From Syncephalis fuscata (Eukaryota; Zoopagomycota; Zoopagomycetes; Zoopagales; Piptocephalidaceae), in contig JAHLTZ010000010.1 of NCBI GenBank assembly GCA_025786725.1, forward strand, positions 248,001 through 312,000: a DNA stretch of 64,000 nt, in the 5' to 3' direction. Made by a program: the position numbers and the translations under genes. This document shows positions 33,534 to 45,404 of this stretch, one piece after another (within the stretch, counting starts at the first letter, position 1; each line of letters starts with the position of its first letter). A model generated the notes under the pieces. It was not told where the DNA came from and did not search any database. It worked only from the letters and a program-made list of their open reading frames with translations.

Positions 33534-36500
33534 ATAAATTGCCTGTGCTTACCTTTTGCACCACGTAATCAGTCTTTCTTTTCATTATTAGGCTACAGAT
33601 GTGCGTGCACACGGGGCGACATAGTTGATGATATATGTGCAGATATTAAGGTTTTCTATTTTTTTTTAGTTTTATCTGTTACTCAAACAGTATATGGTGT
33701 TGTTTGTGTATAGATGGGGACAAAGAGAGAGATAGAGAGAGACGATGGTTATAGCGTCAATAAACACCATCCATCTTTACTAATTGCGTGTAGATATAAT
33801 TTATTCATACAGTATGATAATTTGCGTAATATAGTTTCATCAGTAGATGTAAACAAATATCAAAATATTGACACGCTTTTTCAATGCGTTATTAAAGTAG
33901 TCATGTTGTAACAATTGGATTTATTGTAATCAATAGCCGCATTGTGTTTACATTGCACATGAGCTGTTTGCATCTATAACAACACCAGTTTTATCAATTT
34001 AATCATTTGTTTACTGGCTTATTACAACGCCTTAAGCCAATGTATACATAATGAGGACAACTGTCATTAAATTGCCAACATCTAGTTATGACAGTATTGT
34101 GCTGAGTATAGCTGGAATGTTTTTATGAATCTTGGCCTTAGTGTTTGTGTAGTGAAGCCAATATATTATGATTGGTAAATACAGCAAGGCATGAGATACT
34201 AAACTAGCACTGCAGAGGTTGAGTGCAGACTTGTATCACGCAATATTATGAAACAGGCAGTGTATTGTAATGAGTAAAAACAGCTCTACACTCTAGCACA
34301 TTAATTGACGGGTTGCTATATTTGTTGCTAAAAAATTACTAGTTTCAAGAATAAATAATGCAGTTATAGGAGACAAATATGGTTGGTAGATTGTGATGAT
34401 ATAATATGCAAAAGTACGGTTTTGATATAAAGTATGATGACTGGTTGATTGCTTGAAACGCTAAAGTCCGAGCCATCAAGGGCAGTTATATTTTAGTATG
34501 GCACAATTGAAGATGTTGTTTATTACACCATTCATGACCTAAACAATAAAACACTCTGGCCATGGTTATAGTCATGGAGCACATCTTAGCAGCTGTCAAT
34601 ATGAGATTAAATATAATACACAGCGATTGATTTGCTCAATATTTGATTTAACATTTCAGCAAAGCTATAACTTTTGCAGCAATTTACACACCAGTATCTT
34701 TACGTCATTGATTACAGCTAGTCTGATAAATCAATCAAATGCACTAACAGCTACACACAATTTAAATTTATAAAGTACAAACATTATCATCATGCAATTT
34801 CTCACAACTCTTGTCCCGCATCTTGGCAGTGGTATGGCTTTAGGCAATGGTGACAAACTTACTGGGCACAAGACTATGGCCATAACGACAAACTGCCAGA
34901 GAATTTCCCAAAATGCTAAGAAAACAACAAATTACAGCTAACGTAGAGCAGCGGATAACACTGAACTAGATCAGCATTAAAAGTGCTGAATAATAGAAAT
35001 TATTTAATTACAATTTATGGTATTTGGCTTACTGAGTTTTTGTGAGTATTAGGATAGTCTAAAATGCTATATTTAAATACTGTTATTGTCAGTGTTGCTA
35101 CAATCAAATGGACCAATATGTTTTGAAAAAGTTTACTGTTGAATTTAGTTGTTAATATTAACGTGACATTGTCTACTTGTTGCTTGATGATTTAACATGC
35201 TATAAACAACTGATTTAGACAAACTTAAAATATTACAACTTTAAAAACATTGTATTTAGTTTAATGATTTTAGCAAACAAATAAATGTATAATAGCAATT
35301 AATTATCGTTTACAGATAGTTATTGCAAAGTAGCTATAATAGCAGTGATATATATATATATACTTGACTACTTAGTTCAAATGCAATATAACATACATTG
35401 AGGTTTTAAAGATATGTCTAATTAAATAGCACCAAATACTTATAGTTTTATAATATTTATTGTATAATATTGTTATAGTTTAGTTAATAAAATTGTAACT
35501 TAAATGACCAAGTAACATTTTATCCTGGCATTGTTCTATAAAATCAGTTTCTGATACTTATTAACGCCTAACGCTCAGAATACAATGTGTTGGTTGGCTG
35601 CATTGATTTAATAATAGAACTTGAATGCCTTGTAGTATTTCATCATTAACGTAACATGTTAGTTCAGGTGACTGCTCATATGCTCACAGCTAACAAGTAG
35701 CTACTCATCATGTTGTCGTAATAGGTATTTGTTACTAGTAATCGGTACTAATATTCGATAGATATATTATTCTTGTGATTGATCACATGCAACTTTAACT
35801 GACCATCCAATTACATAATATATCTTTTAGTTACACTTTCACAAGACCCTGTCCGGAATATCAAAGCAGCAACAATATAACTTAAATTTATCACCTAATT
35901 ACATTAGAATCACTCTCTTGAGCTGTTTATAGCTATTAAGAATAGCAAAGGTTATATTTACATCAGTCATAGCTATTAGAAATAACAGATGTTACATTGA
36001 TATGACAATTATAGCTAATTAGAAGCAAGACATTCATATAATTAAAATAATTATAGCCGTTTATATTTATCATAAGTGAATAATTATACAATTATTTTAA
36101 CAATAAAAATAGGCACAATTTTGCATGATGTTACAAACGATTGCAAGCTATTAGTGCAGCTAAAGCATTTATAAATAAATAATTTTATTTTCAAATGCTG
36201 TTTATATTTAGTATAAATCATTAAATAAATGTTTATATAATTATTTCAGCTATAAAGAAGTTAAACGACGTTGTGACTATTCTGCTTAATAAAATAACAA
36301 TCAGATTACTAATGCCATATCACTCATGGTAGATTGGGATGGCAAAAATTGCAAACTCAATAGTAAAGCAATTTATTTAAAAACAAAAGGTAAGATAGTG
36401 TTTATTAGCTATAAATAACATCAGCAAAAAATCTATAATGAATGTAAATGATTGTTTCAACCACTGGAAGATAAGCTATATTGGGCACTGTATCGCATGC

Positions 36501-37370
36501 TTGGAAGTGGATTAATCATATTACGCGTAAATAAATCACGTGATATGCTAATGAATAATTACTATTGCTATGTTTGATAATAGTAAAAGTCAATTTACGC
36601 ACATTTAACACTAGCTAGTCTACAATCTGGTGTCTTTAAACACTAGTATTGTTTATTTTTCCTTTTATAATGAATTTATTTAATAAATTGTAATAATCAA
36701 CAGCAGTTAAAACAAAAAACAGACAGCATTAATCTAAATAGTAGCAGCATTACTACAATTTAGTGTTTATTGTCTCCCAAAAATCGGTATAGAGTAGATC
36801 TTTCTAGGTTGGTCTTCAACACATTGTATGAGTTAATGTTTTTATTGACTTCCCAAAGCTCATATAATTATTGTTTTAGTATTATATATTGCAAAACCGG
36901 TCTACACACATCTTGTTTGTATTCGATATTTCTCTCAAAACCAATCATAAGCGCTTTGAATCACGCGCCACAAGTGCATGAACCTATAGGCTTTCAGCTT
37001 TAAACATTCTTCTTTTAGTAGCTTTTGCCGCTTTGTCCACGTAATTTGCTAGTTCAAAAGTATCAAGTGTTCGTCACACCATTCGATTTATGGCACTGCA
37101 TGCAGTAGAGGCATATGCGTACACAGTACGTATGAAAGCCGAGCCTTTGCTTCAATGGCATTTTTTGCCTGCAGTCCAATGTCGTCACGTTTCTTGGACT
37201 TGTTTAATACCTGTTTTCACTATTTTCACTATTCATCTATTTCTGTTCCTTATTCATCCACTTTTCTTCTATTCTATTTATCACTTACACTACAGTCGTT
37301 ATAACAGCTTTCTTCGCCCTGTCCTCTTTCCACGCGTTCCCCGTTGTTCACCACCTTTTTTTGGACACTA
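33534..37370. other. Long gene-free AT-rich region
   Basis: No ORF with recognisable features, and no chain of plausible exons could be built. About 35690-35830 is a copy of the dispersed sequence near 990-1150 and 18320-18415. 35930-36060 has three loose copies of an 'agctatta-gaa' motif. The final 300 bases before 37370 are pyrimidine-rich on the plus strand. Confidence 0.45.
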
Positions 37371-37711
37371 TCACCTGTTAAAATTTCTTAAATAGTCCTC
37401 GGCTACTTGGTGCGGGGCATACCAGATTTCCTTCTCTTGCGCCGTAGTCGTTTGTGTGTCGTTGCCGTCGTTTACTTTGCCGTATTCAACTAGAGGCCAT
37501 TTCATATCTTTAGTGCCTATTTTTTTGTCATTGGCAACAATAGCGATAGCCATAGCGCAGTAGCATTATTTTTATTGGCCTTTTTGTTCTGGCCGTTCAG
37601 TTTTTTTTCAAACTTTGAGGTGAGCAGCAATTGATTGTAGCGTGGATTTCTGCTACTGTCGTCGTGCTGTGGCGCCTTAACAGCTTGTCCATACCATCCA
37701 ACCCAAAACAC
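37371..37711 (-). CDS. Possible small gene(s), uncertain
   Basis: Two overlapping minus-strand ORFs in different frames: 37517-37711 (64 codons, with VGWYGQAVKAPQHDDSSRNP) and 37371-37553 (60 codons, ending PHQVAEDYLRNFNR). Both look more protein-like than their surroundings, with balanced composition and no low complexity, and the region is GC-richer. I found no intron or single-base run that would join them, and I recognise neither. Upstream there is a gtaagt at 37724-37729, but the implied intron would be only about 20 nt. Treat as a weak candidate. Confidence 0.3.
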
Positions 37712-37855
37712 TAAGCAATTATATACTTACATATCATTTCCAGCTATTCTTTAGTGGCATCGACCTTTTACTGTTGATTCCGTACAAGCCTATATTTACA
37801 GTCTCTTTCTTCTTTCCTTTTTGTGCTCACGAGATATAGAATTATTTTACACATT

Positions 37856-38887
37856 ATGGCAAGTATTAACACAGTCCCCTCAGGCAACGCTTTATTGATG
37901 GTGGCCGTTGTCCCACTTCCCTTATCCCTACACTCATGGCTAAGTGCGGGCGGTGCCGGCAATGTGCCATCGGGGCATCCTTTTACCAAGACGGAGGCAC
38001 CTTTTATGCCAATGTCGACGGCAACACCGACCAAACAGCAACAGCAACAGCAACAACAACAGACACCGCCACCCAATCCGCCAATGGCTGGCCTTCAGGG
38101 CACGCTATGGGATTTAGTTCGTCGTCTTCAAAGCAGTCTAAGTGAAGAAGACTATGAGACGGCGCGCGCTGTGTTTGGTGCTGATAAAGAAGGCAATATT
38201 AGTTTACAGTTGCCTTCGTGGACATGGCCTGAATTGCCATGGTATGCGACGCGTGAAGGTGTTAGCGATGCACTCGATACTCTACGTCAGCGTATGCCAG
38301 CTTTTGTAGGCGCAACTGCATGTTCGGCAGCTATTGCCTACCGTCAACCGCGCTTAGGCCTAAGTTATGCAGCTGGTCGTCTACGCACTGGACTAGGTCC
38401 GTGGATTGGCACAACTATGGCCAGTGCAATTTCTAAGCCTGCCGCGATGATGACAGCAGCAGGCGGTCTACCACTACTATTGGTAGCACTACCTACTTAT
38501 TATACTTATCTGGTATTTTCAGAGGCAGGTCGCATTGCACTTGAGCTAGGCACCGATGCACGCCAATTGACAACCATTGCACAAATGATTGTTAGTCGAT
38601 GCGAGCCAGTATTTCGCGCTGCCGATGGCCTGCCTGCTGATGTTGCTATGCGCGTTATCGCACTTGGCCTTAAACAACATTTACCCGAACATGTAGCATC
38701 TGTCGTTAAACAGGCTGTTTACGTCAGCAGTCTAACTGGCAATATGTCCACGCGTCTTACTCAAGTTCTTGAGGCCGCTGCCGAATGGGCCCATGGCGAG
38801 CAAGGTCGTCAAATGCTCGATCAACTTGTGCGTATTACCGAAACAACCGATGCTAAACAAAGTTCCAAAACACCTTGTGCAGCTTAG
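37856..38887 (+). CDS. Unknown protein with polyQ tract and hydrophobic segments
   Basis: Single-exon ORF of 343 aa from ATG 37856; an in-frame ATG 33 bases upstream seems less likely, being in leader sequence. Residues 1-35 are rather hydrophobic. Nine Gln at about residues 61-69 are followed by a Pro-rich stretch. The folded-looking part starts near GLQGTLWDLVRRLQSSLSEE. Hydrophobic stretches lie near residues 160-175 and 205-225 (LPLLLVALPTYYTYLVF). The C-terminal third is helical with balanced composition (DVAMRVIALGLKQHLPEHV). GC content and codon use are typical of the real genes here. I do not recognise the family; a membrane-associated helical protein is a guess. Confidence 0.75.
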   Translation: MASINTVPSGNALLMVAVVPLPLSLHSWLSAGGAGNVPSGHPFTKTEAPFMPMSTATPTKQQQQQQQQQTPPPNPPMAGLQGTLWDLVRRLQSSLSEEDYETARAVFGADKEGNISLQLPSWTWPELPWYATREGVSDALDTLRQRMPAFVGATACSAAIAYRQPRLGLSYAAGRLRTGLGPWIGTTMASAISKPAAMMTAAGGLPLLLVALPTYYTYLVFSEAGRIALELGTDARQLTTIAQMIVSRCEPVFRAADGLPADVAMRVIALGLKQHLPEHVASVVKQAVYVSSLTGNMSTRLTQVLEAAAEWAHGEQGRQMLDQLVRITETTDAKQSSKTPCAA

Positions 38888-40141
38888 CTAACAAACTAAC
38901 AATTCAAATTTCATATTATACTTCACAAAACTATCTTTTATATTGTTCTAACCAGGCAGTCAGATATTTGCGCTGACTTGACGGCATTATTTATGCTAAG
39001 TGCTATTAACGATTATCTTTATTTAGTAATGATTTTAAGAAGTAACCAATAAATTTCATATAAATGAATTTTCAAAAATTAACAAAGCTATCAAACGCTA
39101 TTGCGTAAGTGTTACAAAGTAAAATATGGAATATGGAATAAAACATTTGGTAAGAACATCTTGATTAAACACAATAATTGAAAGTGTTAAAAAGACGCAT
39201 TTTATTGAATTAACATTGAAACACCTGATTAAGCTATTTTTCATACTTCTCTCCTTACTTGCTCGCTTGACTAGCGTTATATCATTACGCTACTGGTGTC
39301 ATAGCAGTGCTTTTCTAGCTAAATTGCATTCTTTTGGCCAATGATTTTTGCAAAGATCATTGTTCTGTATTTTATGCCCAACTGTTCAGCTTAGCATGGA
39401 GAACATGAGACCGGCAATTACTTTGCTGTATTTTAATTATATAAGTTATAAACGGTAAAAAACTGATATTTTTGCATATTTATTAGCGTATTATTGCAGT
39501 TATTGCATCATTATGCAATACAATAACAGTATACTTTGTCAGTAGCTATTTATATGTCACAAGTATATTTGTACAAAATATCATACAAGTTACTTGATTA
39601 TACGTAAAATTGTACATAATCTTATTAAAATTTAATTAATTAATTATTTCTATTACTTTTTAACTTACACATTGTCAAATCTTATCATCTAAGTACACTA
39701 TAATTATTCTTTTAAAATATTCATGCTTACTAGAAATAACAAAATAATTTAGTCTCACAGTGTTCATGACTATTGTACATAAATGCTATTACATAATGTT
39801 AGTTTTGGTATTTGCTAATGATTACTTTGACGCCCATAATACATAGTGCTGATTAATTACTATTGCTTTTAATAATCAATTTATTCCTAGTCTATTATTG
39901 AGTATTACGGTTTAACTATAATAAGCTAAATAGCTTTGTAGAAAAAAAGAAATTAGAACCATTATTGTCTTTATTCCTATTAACAAGGCTATCATTTTAT
40001 AGTCAATATAGCAAATAATAAAAGGTAAATGATCTTTACTATTGTAGCCTTATTACAGTAGCATTTTATTTTACATTATTGATCATGCATGCCAAATAAA
40101 TTATTAGTATAAATAAATTAATAATTTATTATATTTTGTTA
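38888..40141. other. Intergenic region built largely of repeat relics
   Basis: Contains the degenerate foldback arm (39327-39630, listed separately) and, at 39791-40030, a relative of 18061-18300. No gene supported. Confidence 0.5.
39327..39630 (+). repeat. Degenerate relative of the 1.3-2.2 kb foldback arm
   Basis: Aligns in the direct sense with the right arm at about 1838-2160. Shared landmarks in order are tttttgcaaa, agcatg, accggcaatta, a ggtaaaaa tract, attacatcat/attgcatcat, gcaatac, gtagctat-tatatgtc, gtatacttgt/gtatatttgt and gtaaa-ttatacat/gtaaaattgtacat. Only one arm is recognisable, so it is an old, decayed copy. Confidence 0.75.
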
Positions 40142-41939
40142 TTACGATTCATTAGCTGAAATATTAAAATTAAAACAAAAGCCTGAAGATTCAGATTCCT
40201 TAGGATCGCTATCCTCTTTTTTATCATCTACAAAGGAAAAGCAGAACCCGGTTGTTGAGTCATTGCTCAAATTTGACGACTGTGCTGACTCGTCTTTTGA
40301 CCTTAATTGGGCCCACCAACTAGATTTCTCTTTAGCAGCAGCAATACGTAATCGACGCGCTTCGGCTGCTTCTCGTTCTGTTTCGATAATAGCCGACATT
40401 TCATCAGGAAATGCGCGTATAAGTGAATTGCAAAATCGTGCGTACATTTGAGCCCGTTCAATATCACCACTATCAGGCGATGTTGTGTCAGCTATGCCGC
40501 ATTCTTCGTCCGCAATGCCTCGTAGTCCACTAATTTGGCATGGCCGATCACGTAGGAATGCTAGCACCTCGCTAAGATTGCTACGGCTTACATAGTTTTG
40601 AGTGACCGCTACCGAAAATTCTAAATTAATAACACAATGCCACCAGCCGCGTGGCACAAACATAATTTCACCAGTACGACAAACACATTCAAGCGGCGGG
40701 TTCTTCATCCGACGCGCTTCGGCATAGTAATGATGAAACCACTCCATAACTGAAACAGGCGCGGTTACTTCCGATTCATCTGGCAATAACAAAAACAGCT
40801 TATTAGCTGTATTGAAACTAACGCAGTCGTTGTGAAATTACCTTCAGTTGCATAAACGCCAGGCGGCATTGTTTCTGGCGGAAATAAAATCCATTTTTTG
40901 GCACCCGATACAACGGCATTCCAGGCAGAGGTGGCGTTTGGATCTTTATGAAATGTTGAGCCACTACGAGCCGGCCCAACAATAAGCCAGCGATAATCAG
41001 GCCGTTTATCATTGCCAAGATGCGAAAATAAATCTTCACTGAAATAATTTGGTACTGTAAATTCTTTTTGCATTTTTACGCAGCGATCAGTAAAGCCTCG
41101 GTCAAAAAGATAAAGAGGCGATTCATCTTGCTGGGCCTCGGCATAAGCCCAATAGTCAGCTAGAGTGATATCGACTTTTTCCGCACGGAAATGTGTATCG
41201 CCGTAATTGGCTAACAGCTGGTCTTGCGTCCATGCCTTCAGTGCTGGCCAGTCCCGAGCACCATCGGCAATAATAACAGGTCGGTTCGGCTGTTCATACT
41301 CACGTACAAACGCATCTAAACTTAGATCGTGGCGACGATCGACTGTTTCTGGCGCACTGGCGCCGACAAATGCATCCAAGTCGACGGCTGCGTAGTGCCA
41401 TGGTCGAAACAGTGTATCCGAGTACATCCACTGGACCTGCACTGGATCGACCATTTTGTTTTTGCCACAATTATTTGAAGAATAACAATTAATGAAAGTT
41501 ACACGCCAACTTGTGCTATAATGGAATCGGCCGTTAAATGTATCAAGTACACGATCTTTCCAGTTTTCTTCGTGTCGAGCAAAAACATATAGCGCTTTGC
41601 TTATCGGTTCCAACTGAGCTAGTATCACGGCTGGTAGTTGTTGGCATATTTGGAGAATAAGTTCGTCAGGAAATCGTGCAAAACGTCCAAGACCAAGCGT
41701 ACGTGTATCACGAAAAGTATTAAATTTTCTTGCTGCTCAGCAGCCGTTGCCTCAGCAATATCAAGAAAACGATTTCCTTCAGGACGAACGCCCAGTGGAT
41801 GTGGTGGACATGCGGCGACCAGTTGGCGCTGTAGTACTTTATCCCGTGAAAAATCCAAGTTGTCTACGAAGCTTGCGGAATGAGCCGTCGACAAGCCGTT
41901 GGCTGTTTGAGCAATGCGTTGTTTTTTTGCAGAAAACAT
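40142..41939 (-). CDS. F-box and JmjC-domain protein (JMJD6-like oxygenase)
   Basis: Two exons, 40842-41939 and 40142-40779, joined across a 62-nt intron (gtaatt to ccag). The N-terminal region contains an F-box-like helix set (ARFPDELILQICQQLPAV). The JmjC fold follows, with WLIVGPARSGSTFHKDPNAT providing the H-x-D of the Fe(II) site and FVPRGWWHCVINLEFSVAVT the distal His, so the 2-oxoglutarate-dependent oxygenase centre is intact. The C-terminus is acidic with two FCF motifs. At plus-strand 41722-41728 one base appears missing from an A/T run; with it the frame would be 579 codons. F-box plus JmjC is a known architecture in fungi; the likely action is protein hydroxylation or RNA-linked regulation. 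The frameshift is probably an assembly error. Confidence 0.85.
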
Positions 41940-43731
41940 TTTGCGGAAAAAAAGAATACGTGAAACATATTGTAATTACAATTACCATTAATCTCGTTAT
42001 TTTCAACTCCGTGCTTTGCGGCCATTAATGGCAACAGAGCATGATAATAAATATACACTGTTTGATTTTTATGTTCTATCTATTGCATATAATGCTTAAC
42101 ATTCTAGTAATGAATAACCTATTATTTAAAACACCATTTGACTATTTGATTTGTATTATTGCTCATTCATCAAATAAACGGATGTTTTGTAAATATAGCA
42201 TATTATAATTAGTTACATCCAATATAGTTGCATCTAAACTACTCATTTTAACAATAATATTAGTATTTTACTTATTTTAATGTTATTACACTAATAAATA
42301 TATGTCGCGCTTTATTTTGTTTTTAATTTTAAGTTTAAGCTTTTGTCCCTGACATTTGCTAATTAAATACAATAAAATGTTTTCATGGCATATATGGTAC
42401 ATTATTTAAATTATTAATTTACATTGCCTTTACGATCAAAGCATTAAATTACATTGCGATTTGGTGGTCAAATAGCCTTTTGCCAACATTGAAGTAAGTG
42501 AATTAAATATTTTTTTATTGAACATAGTACCGGGTGATAAATGACATCAATCATCAAAATACTTGTTGCAATATCAAAATTAAAAATACATAATCCCAAG
42601 TCATTGTCTAGCGAATAAAACAAGCCAAAGTGAGAGGATTATAGGAAATGAATATGCTATAGATTTCCTACACAAGCTCCGCATTGATTTACCAGAACGA
42701 TGGATACAGAAAACCAAACGCTAGATGCCAACAAAGTGGATACAAGCTTCTCCAACTAAATGGATCTTGTTTTATTACCAAAATTGCTGGCACAGAAACC
42801 TTATTACATTATACGGACAATCTATCAGTACGATAAAAAGCTGACCAATTATCCGATCTGTTGTATCAAATGCTTAAAGGCACGGATTATTTAAATGTTA
42901 AATTGTCCTAAAAATAATATTTAGAACCCAGACTTTTGAATCTTGCTGGTATAATCTGCAACGACATGTGGCCTGATAGTAAGTAACTTATTATATTTTT
43001 ATTAAGAATTTAGCCTAACTAGTTATAGGCGTAATGGTTTCTAAAATCACAGATAATAAAATTGGAGTTACACTCATTGACTGTGATTTAAGTACATTGT
43101 TGATGCCAAAAATCATAAAGCTACGATAGAACGAGTGGGAATTCGATTGCTTAAAAGTCTAAATAATCCAGATAAAATCAAGATATGCTTTTAAAAAATG
43201 CTTGAGCAGTTGGTACCTTTTTTCATCATGTTTTACCAGACCAAATGCCCACATATGGTGTCTTCTCGGTCGTTCCATCTCAAATGGCTAGATCTATGAA
43301 GCAAACAATAACAGTTACATATCTGCCAGTAACGAGCAATTCAGAACAACAACGGATTTGAAGTTCATTGATTAAAATGATTAATCAGCTTATGGTTACT
43401 GATCCAAAACTTTAGTTTACTGCAAAAAAGTTTATATATATATATATATCCTTAGTCAGGAGCTTTAACGATTTAGATTGATTAGACTATTCACCAGCTG
43501 GCTTTAGTAAAATGACTAAGCTAACGAGTACTACACTAGCAAAATATCATTATTTTAATAAACGCTTTTTTCACTAGATATTTAAATAAGCAATTCCTTG
43601 TAAGTATGAAAAAACGCCGACTTTAATGATGTAATTTAAAATCATTGTAATGTGGTAAATCATAAGCATAAATGTAGTAGAAGCGGATAACATGGATAAG
43701 AGAGCAATGAATATGATCAAATAAGACTAAA
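41940..43731. other. Intergenic region with a repeat end and a gene relic
   Basis: 42510-42570 (attgaacatagta, ggtgataaatgacat and caaaatacttg) resembles the left end of the inverted-repeat element at 58085. 42600-43420 is listed as a relic. An (AT)n run lies at 43434-43450. Nothing else is supported. Confidence 0.5.
42600..43420 (+). pseudogene. Probable relic of an unidentified gene
   Basis: GC-richer than the flanks and partly translatable, but stops break every frame. One stretch from 42701 reads MDTENQTLDANKVDTSFSN then a stop. Another, after a well-formed 50-nt intron (gtaagt at 42979, ctaact branch, tag at 43026-43028), reads VMVSKITDNKIGVTLIDCD. The surviving intron with fragmented flanking exons suggests an old gene. 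I cannot name the family. Confidence 0.4.
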
Positions 43732-45404
43732 TCAATTATAACGAATAAACACGCACACGTTCGATACGTTGTCGTCGATCTGGTGTGCGTCCAAAGCCTT
43801 CAAAGCAGCGTCGTTTAACCGTAGACTGGCTGTGCTTGCGTCTACGCCAGAGTCAGAACGAGCCTCATTGTCCACGAACGAGGCTACCTCCTGGCTGCTC
43901 ATACCATCCCACACGCCATCGGTAGCGAGAATAAGATAACAATCGTCAGGAGATAGTTCGCGTACTTGCACCTCTGGCTCGCATAAAACACCTAAGCGTT
44001 GTGCTGTACATAATTAGTGTTAGTATGATCAATTTATTCAATATTCATCGCACTTTTGCACTACTTACCAACATCATCACCAAGCGAACGGCTGACAACA
44101 ATTCTGTAGTTTAAATTAACAAATAAATCAATTAATTAATAACAAAACTATATTCCATGATAATTACTTACCCAGGATAAGGAAGCGATCCTTTAAAGAT
44201 TCTCAACGGACCTATTATGTACATTAAACAGTTAAATTGATATAATTAGTTCATTGTACGTATACGGTATTATTTGTATGAATGTTTACCTTGTTTTGTG
44301 CCGTTTTCCTGTAATTGCTGAACACGAGCACCAGAGCGTAAAACTCTATCAAGCTCTTGTGGATCCGCACAGTTATGATCGCTATTAAAATGATTAATTA
44401 TTACTGCTTCATTAAACAGCACATAGTCCAAACAGCCTACCTTGTTAGACTAATAGCTTGAATGTCTGGTCTATCTCCCGGTGCGGCCGAGGGGCTGAAG
44501 ACACGACGGCCTAGAATAACACGACTGTCGCCCAAATGGGCCAATATTAATTGATTACCACGGCGAATAACTACTGAAGCAGTTGTTCCACTCATATAAG
44601 TATCAACGTCTTCATTCTCAACCAGCAAATCATTCACTTCACGGAATGCCCGCTTAATTGCAGTTGCCGGTTCAACAATCAATAATTGTCGATAATTCTC
44701 TAACACCTCAAGAAAGACCTTTTTTACAAAAGTTGCCGCCTTATGGCCCTTTTAATATTACATAGCAATCAACAACAATAACAGAATCATTAATAAGCTT
44801 AGTCAATGCCACCAATAATACACTTACTTCAGAGCCATGGCCGTCAAAGACAGCATACAAGGCGCAGTCATCTTGGCCAAAAAGATTCTCTGCAATAAGC
44901 GTTTCATCTTGCTGCAATTCATTTACATATCGTTATTTAAAACATGTACTATCTTTAGCGCCATTATACAGAAAACATTGTATTATGCTGTCGATGTCAA
45001 CTTACGTTCTTATCACGCTTTCCCACTGCAGTTGCAGTGCCCGACGAGAAATGGAATGATCTTGCCTTGGGTTGTGTACGGAAATTAAGCCGTTTAAATA
45101 GCATATCGGTAGAGGAATCATGGCCAATAGCGGCCGATGCCGTCGATGGCAGTCCCAAAAGTGATGGTGACGGTGACCGTGCCGTGACAAACGGTGAAGT
45201 GAATGCCACAGGCGAGGCAAGTGGTGAGTTGCTTGCCGAAGAGGTAGTGCTAGCAGCGCGGGACTCAGCCGCACGTACTGCTAACACCAGTCTAAGATTT
45301 CCTTCTCGGAAAGACTCGCTCTGTCCACGATTGGTGCTCAAAGAAGATGCAGAAGCGTGAGCCGCATGGCGCAAATAGTTGGCGAGTGAGTGGACACTGG
45401 ACAT
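43732..45404 (-). CDS. PP2C-type Ser/Thr protein phosphatase
   Basis: Seven exons, 45006-45404, 44828-44911, 44441-44748, 44290-44381, 44172-44211, 44069-44103 and 43732-44003, total 1230 nt or 409 aa. The N-terminal 110 residues are Ser/Ala-rich and probably disordered. The catalytic domain carries LYAVFDGHGSE (metal-binding DGHG), SGTTASVV, LAHLGDSRV, DHNCADPQE, VSRSLGDD and ILATDGVWDGMSSQEV, all hallmark PPM motifs. The enzyme removes phosphate from Ser/Thr using Mn or Mg. All introns are 40-90 nt, with donors gtaagt/gtaggc/gtaaac. No lesions. Which PP2C branch is unclear; the substrates are unknown. Confidence 0.93.
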
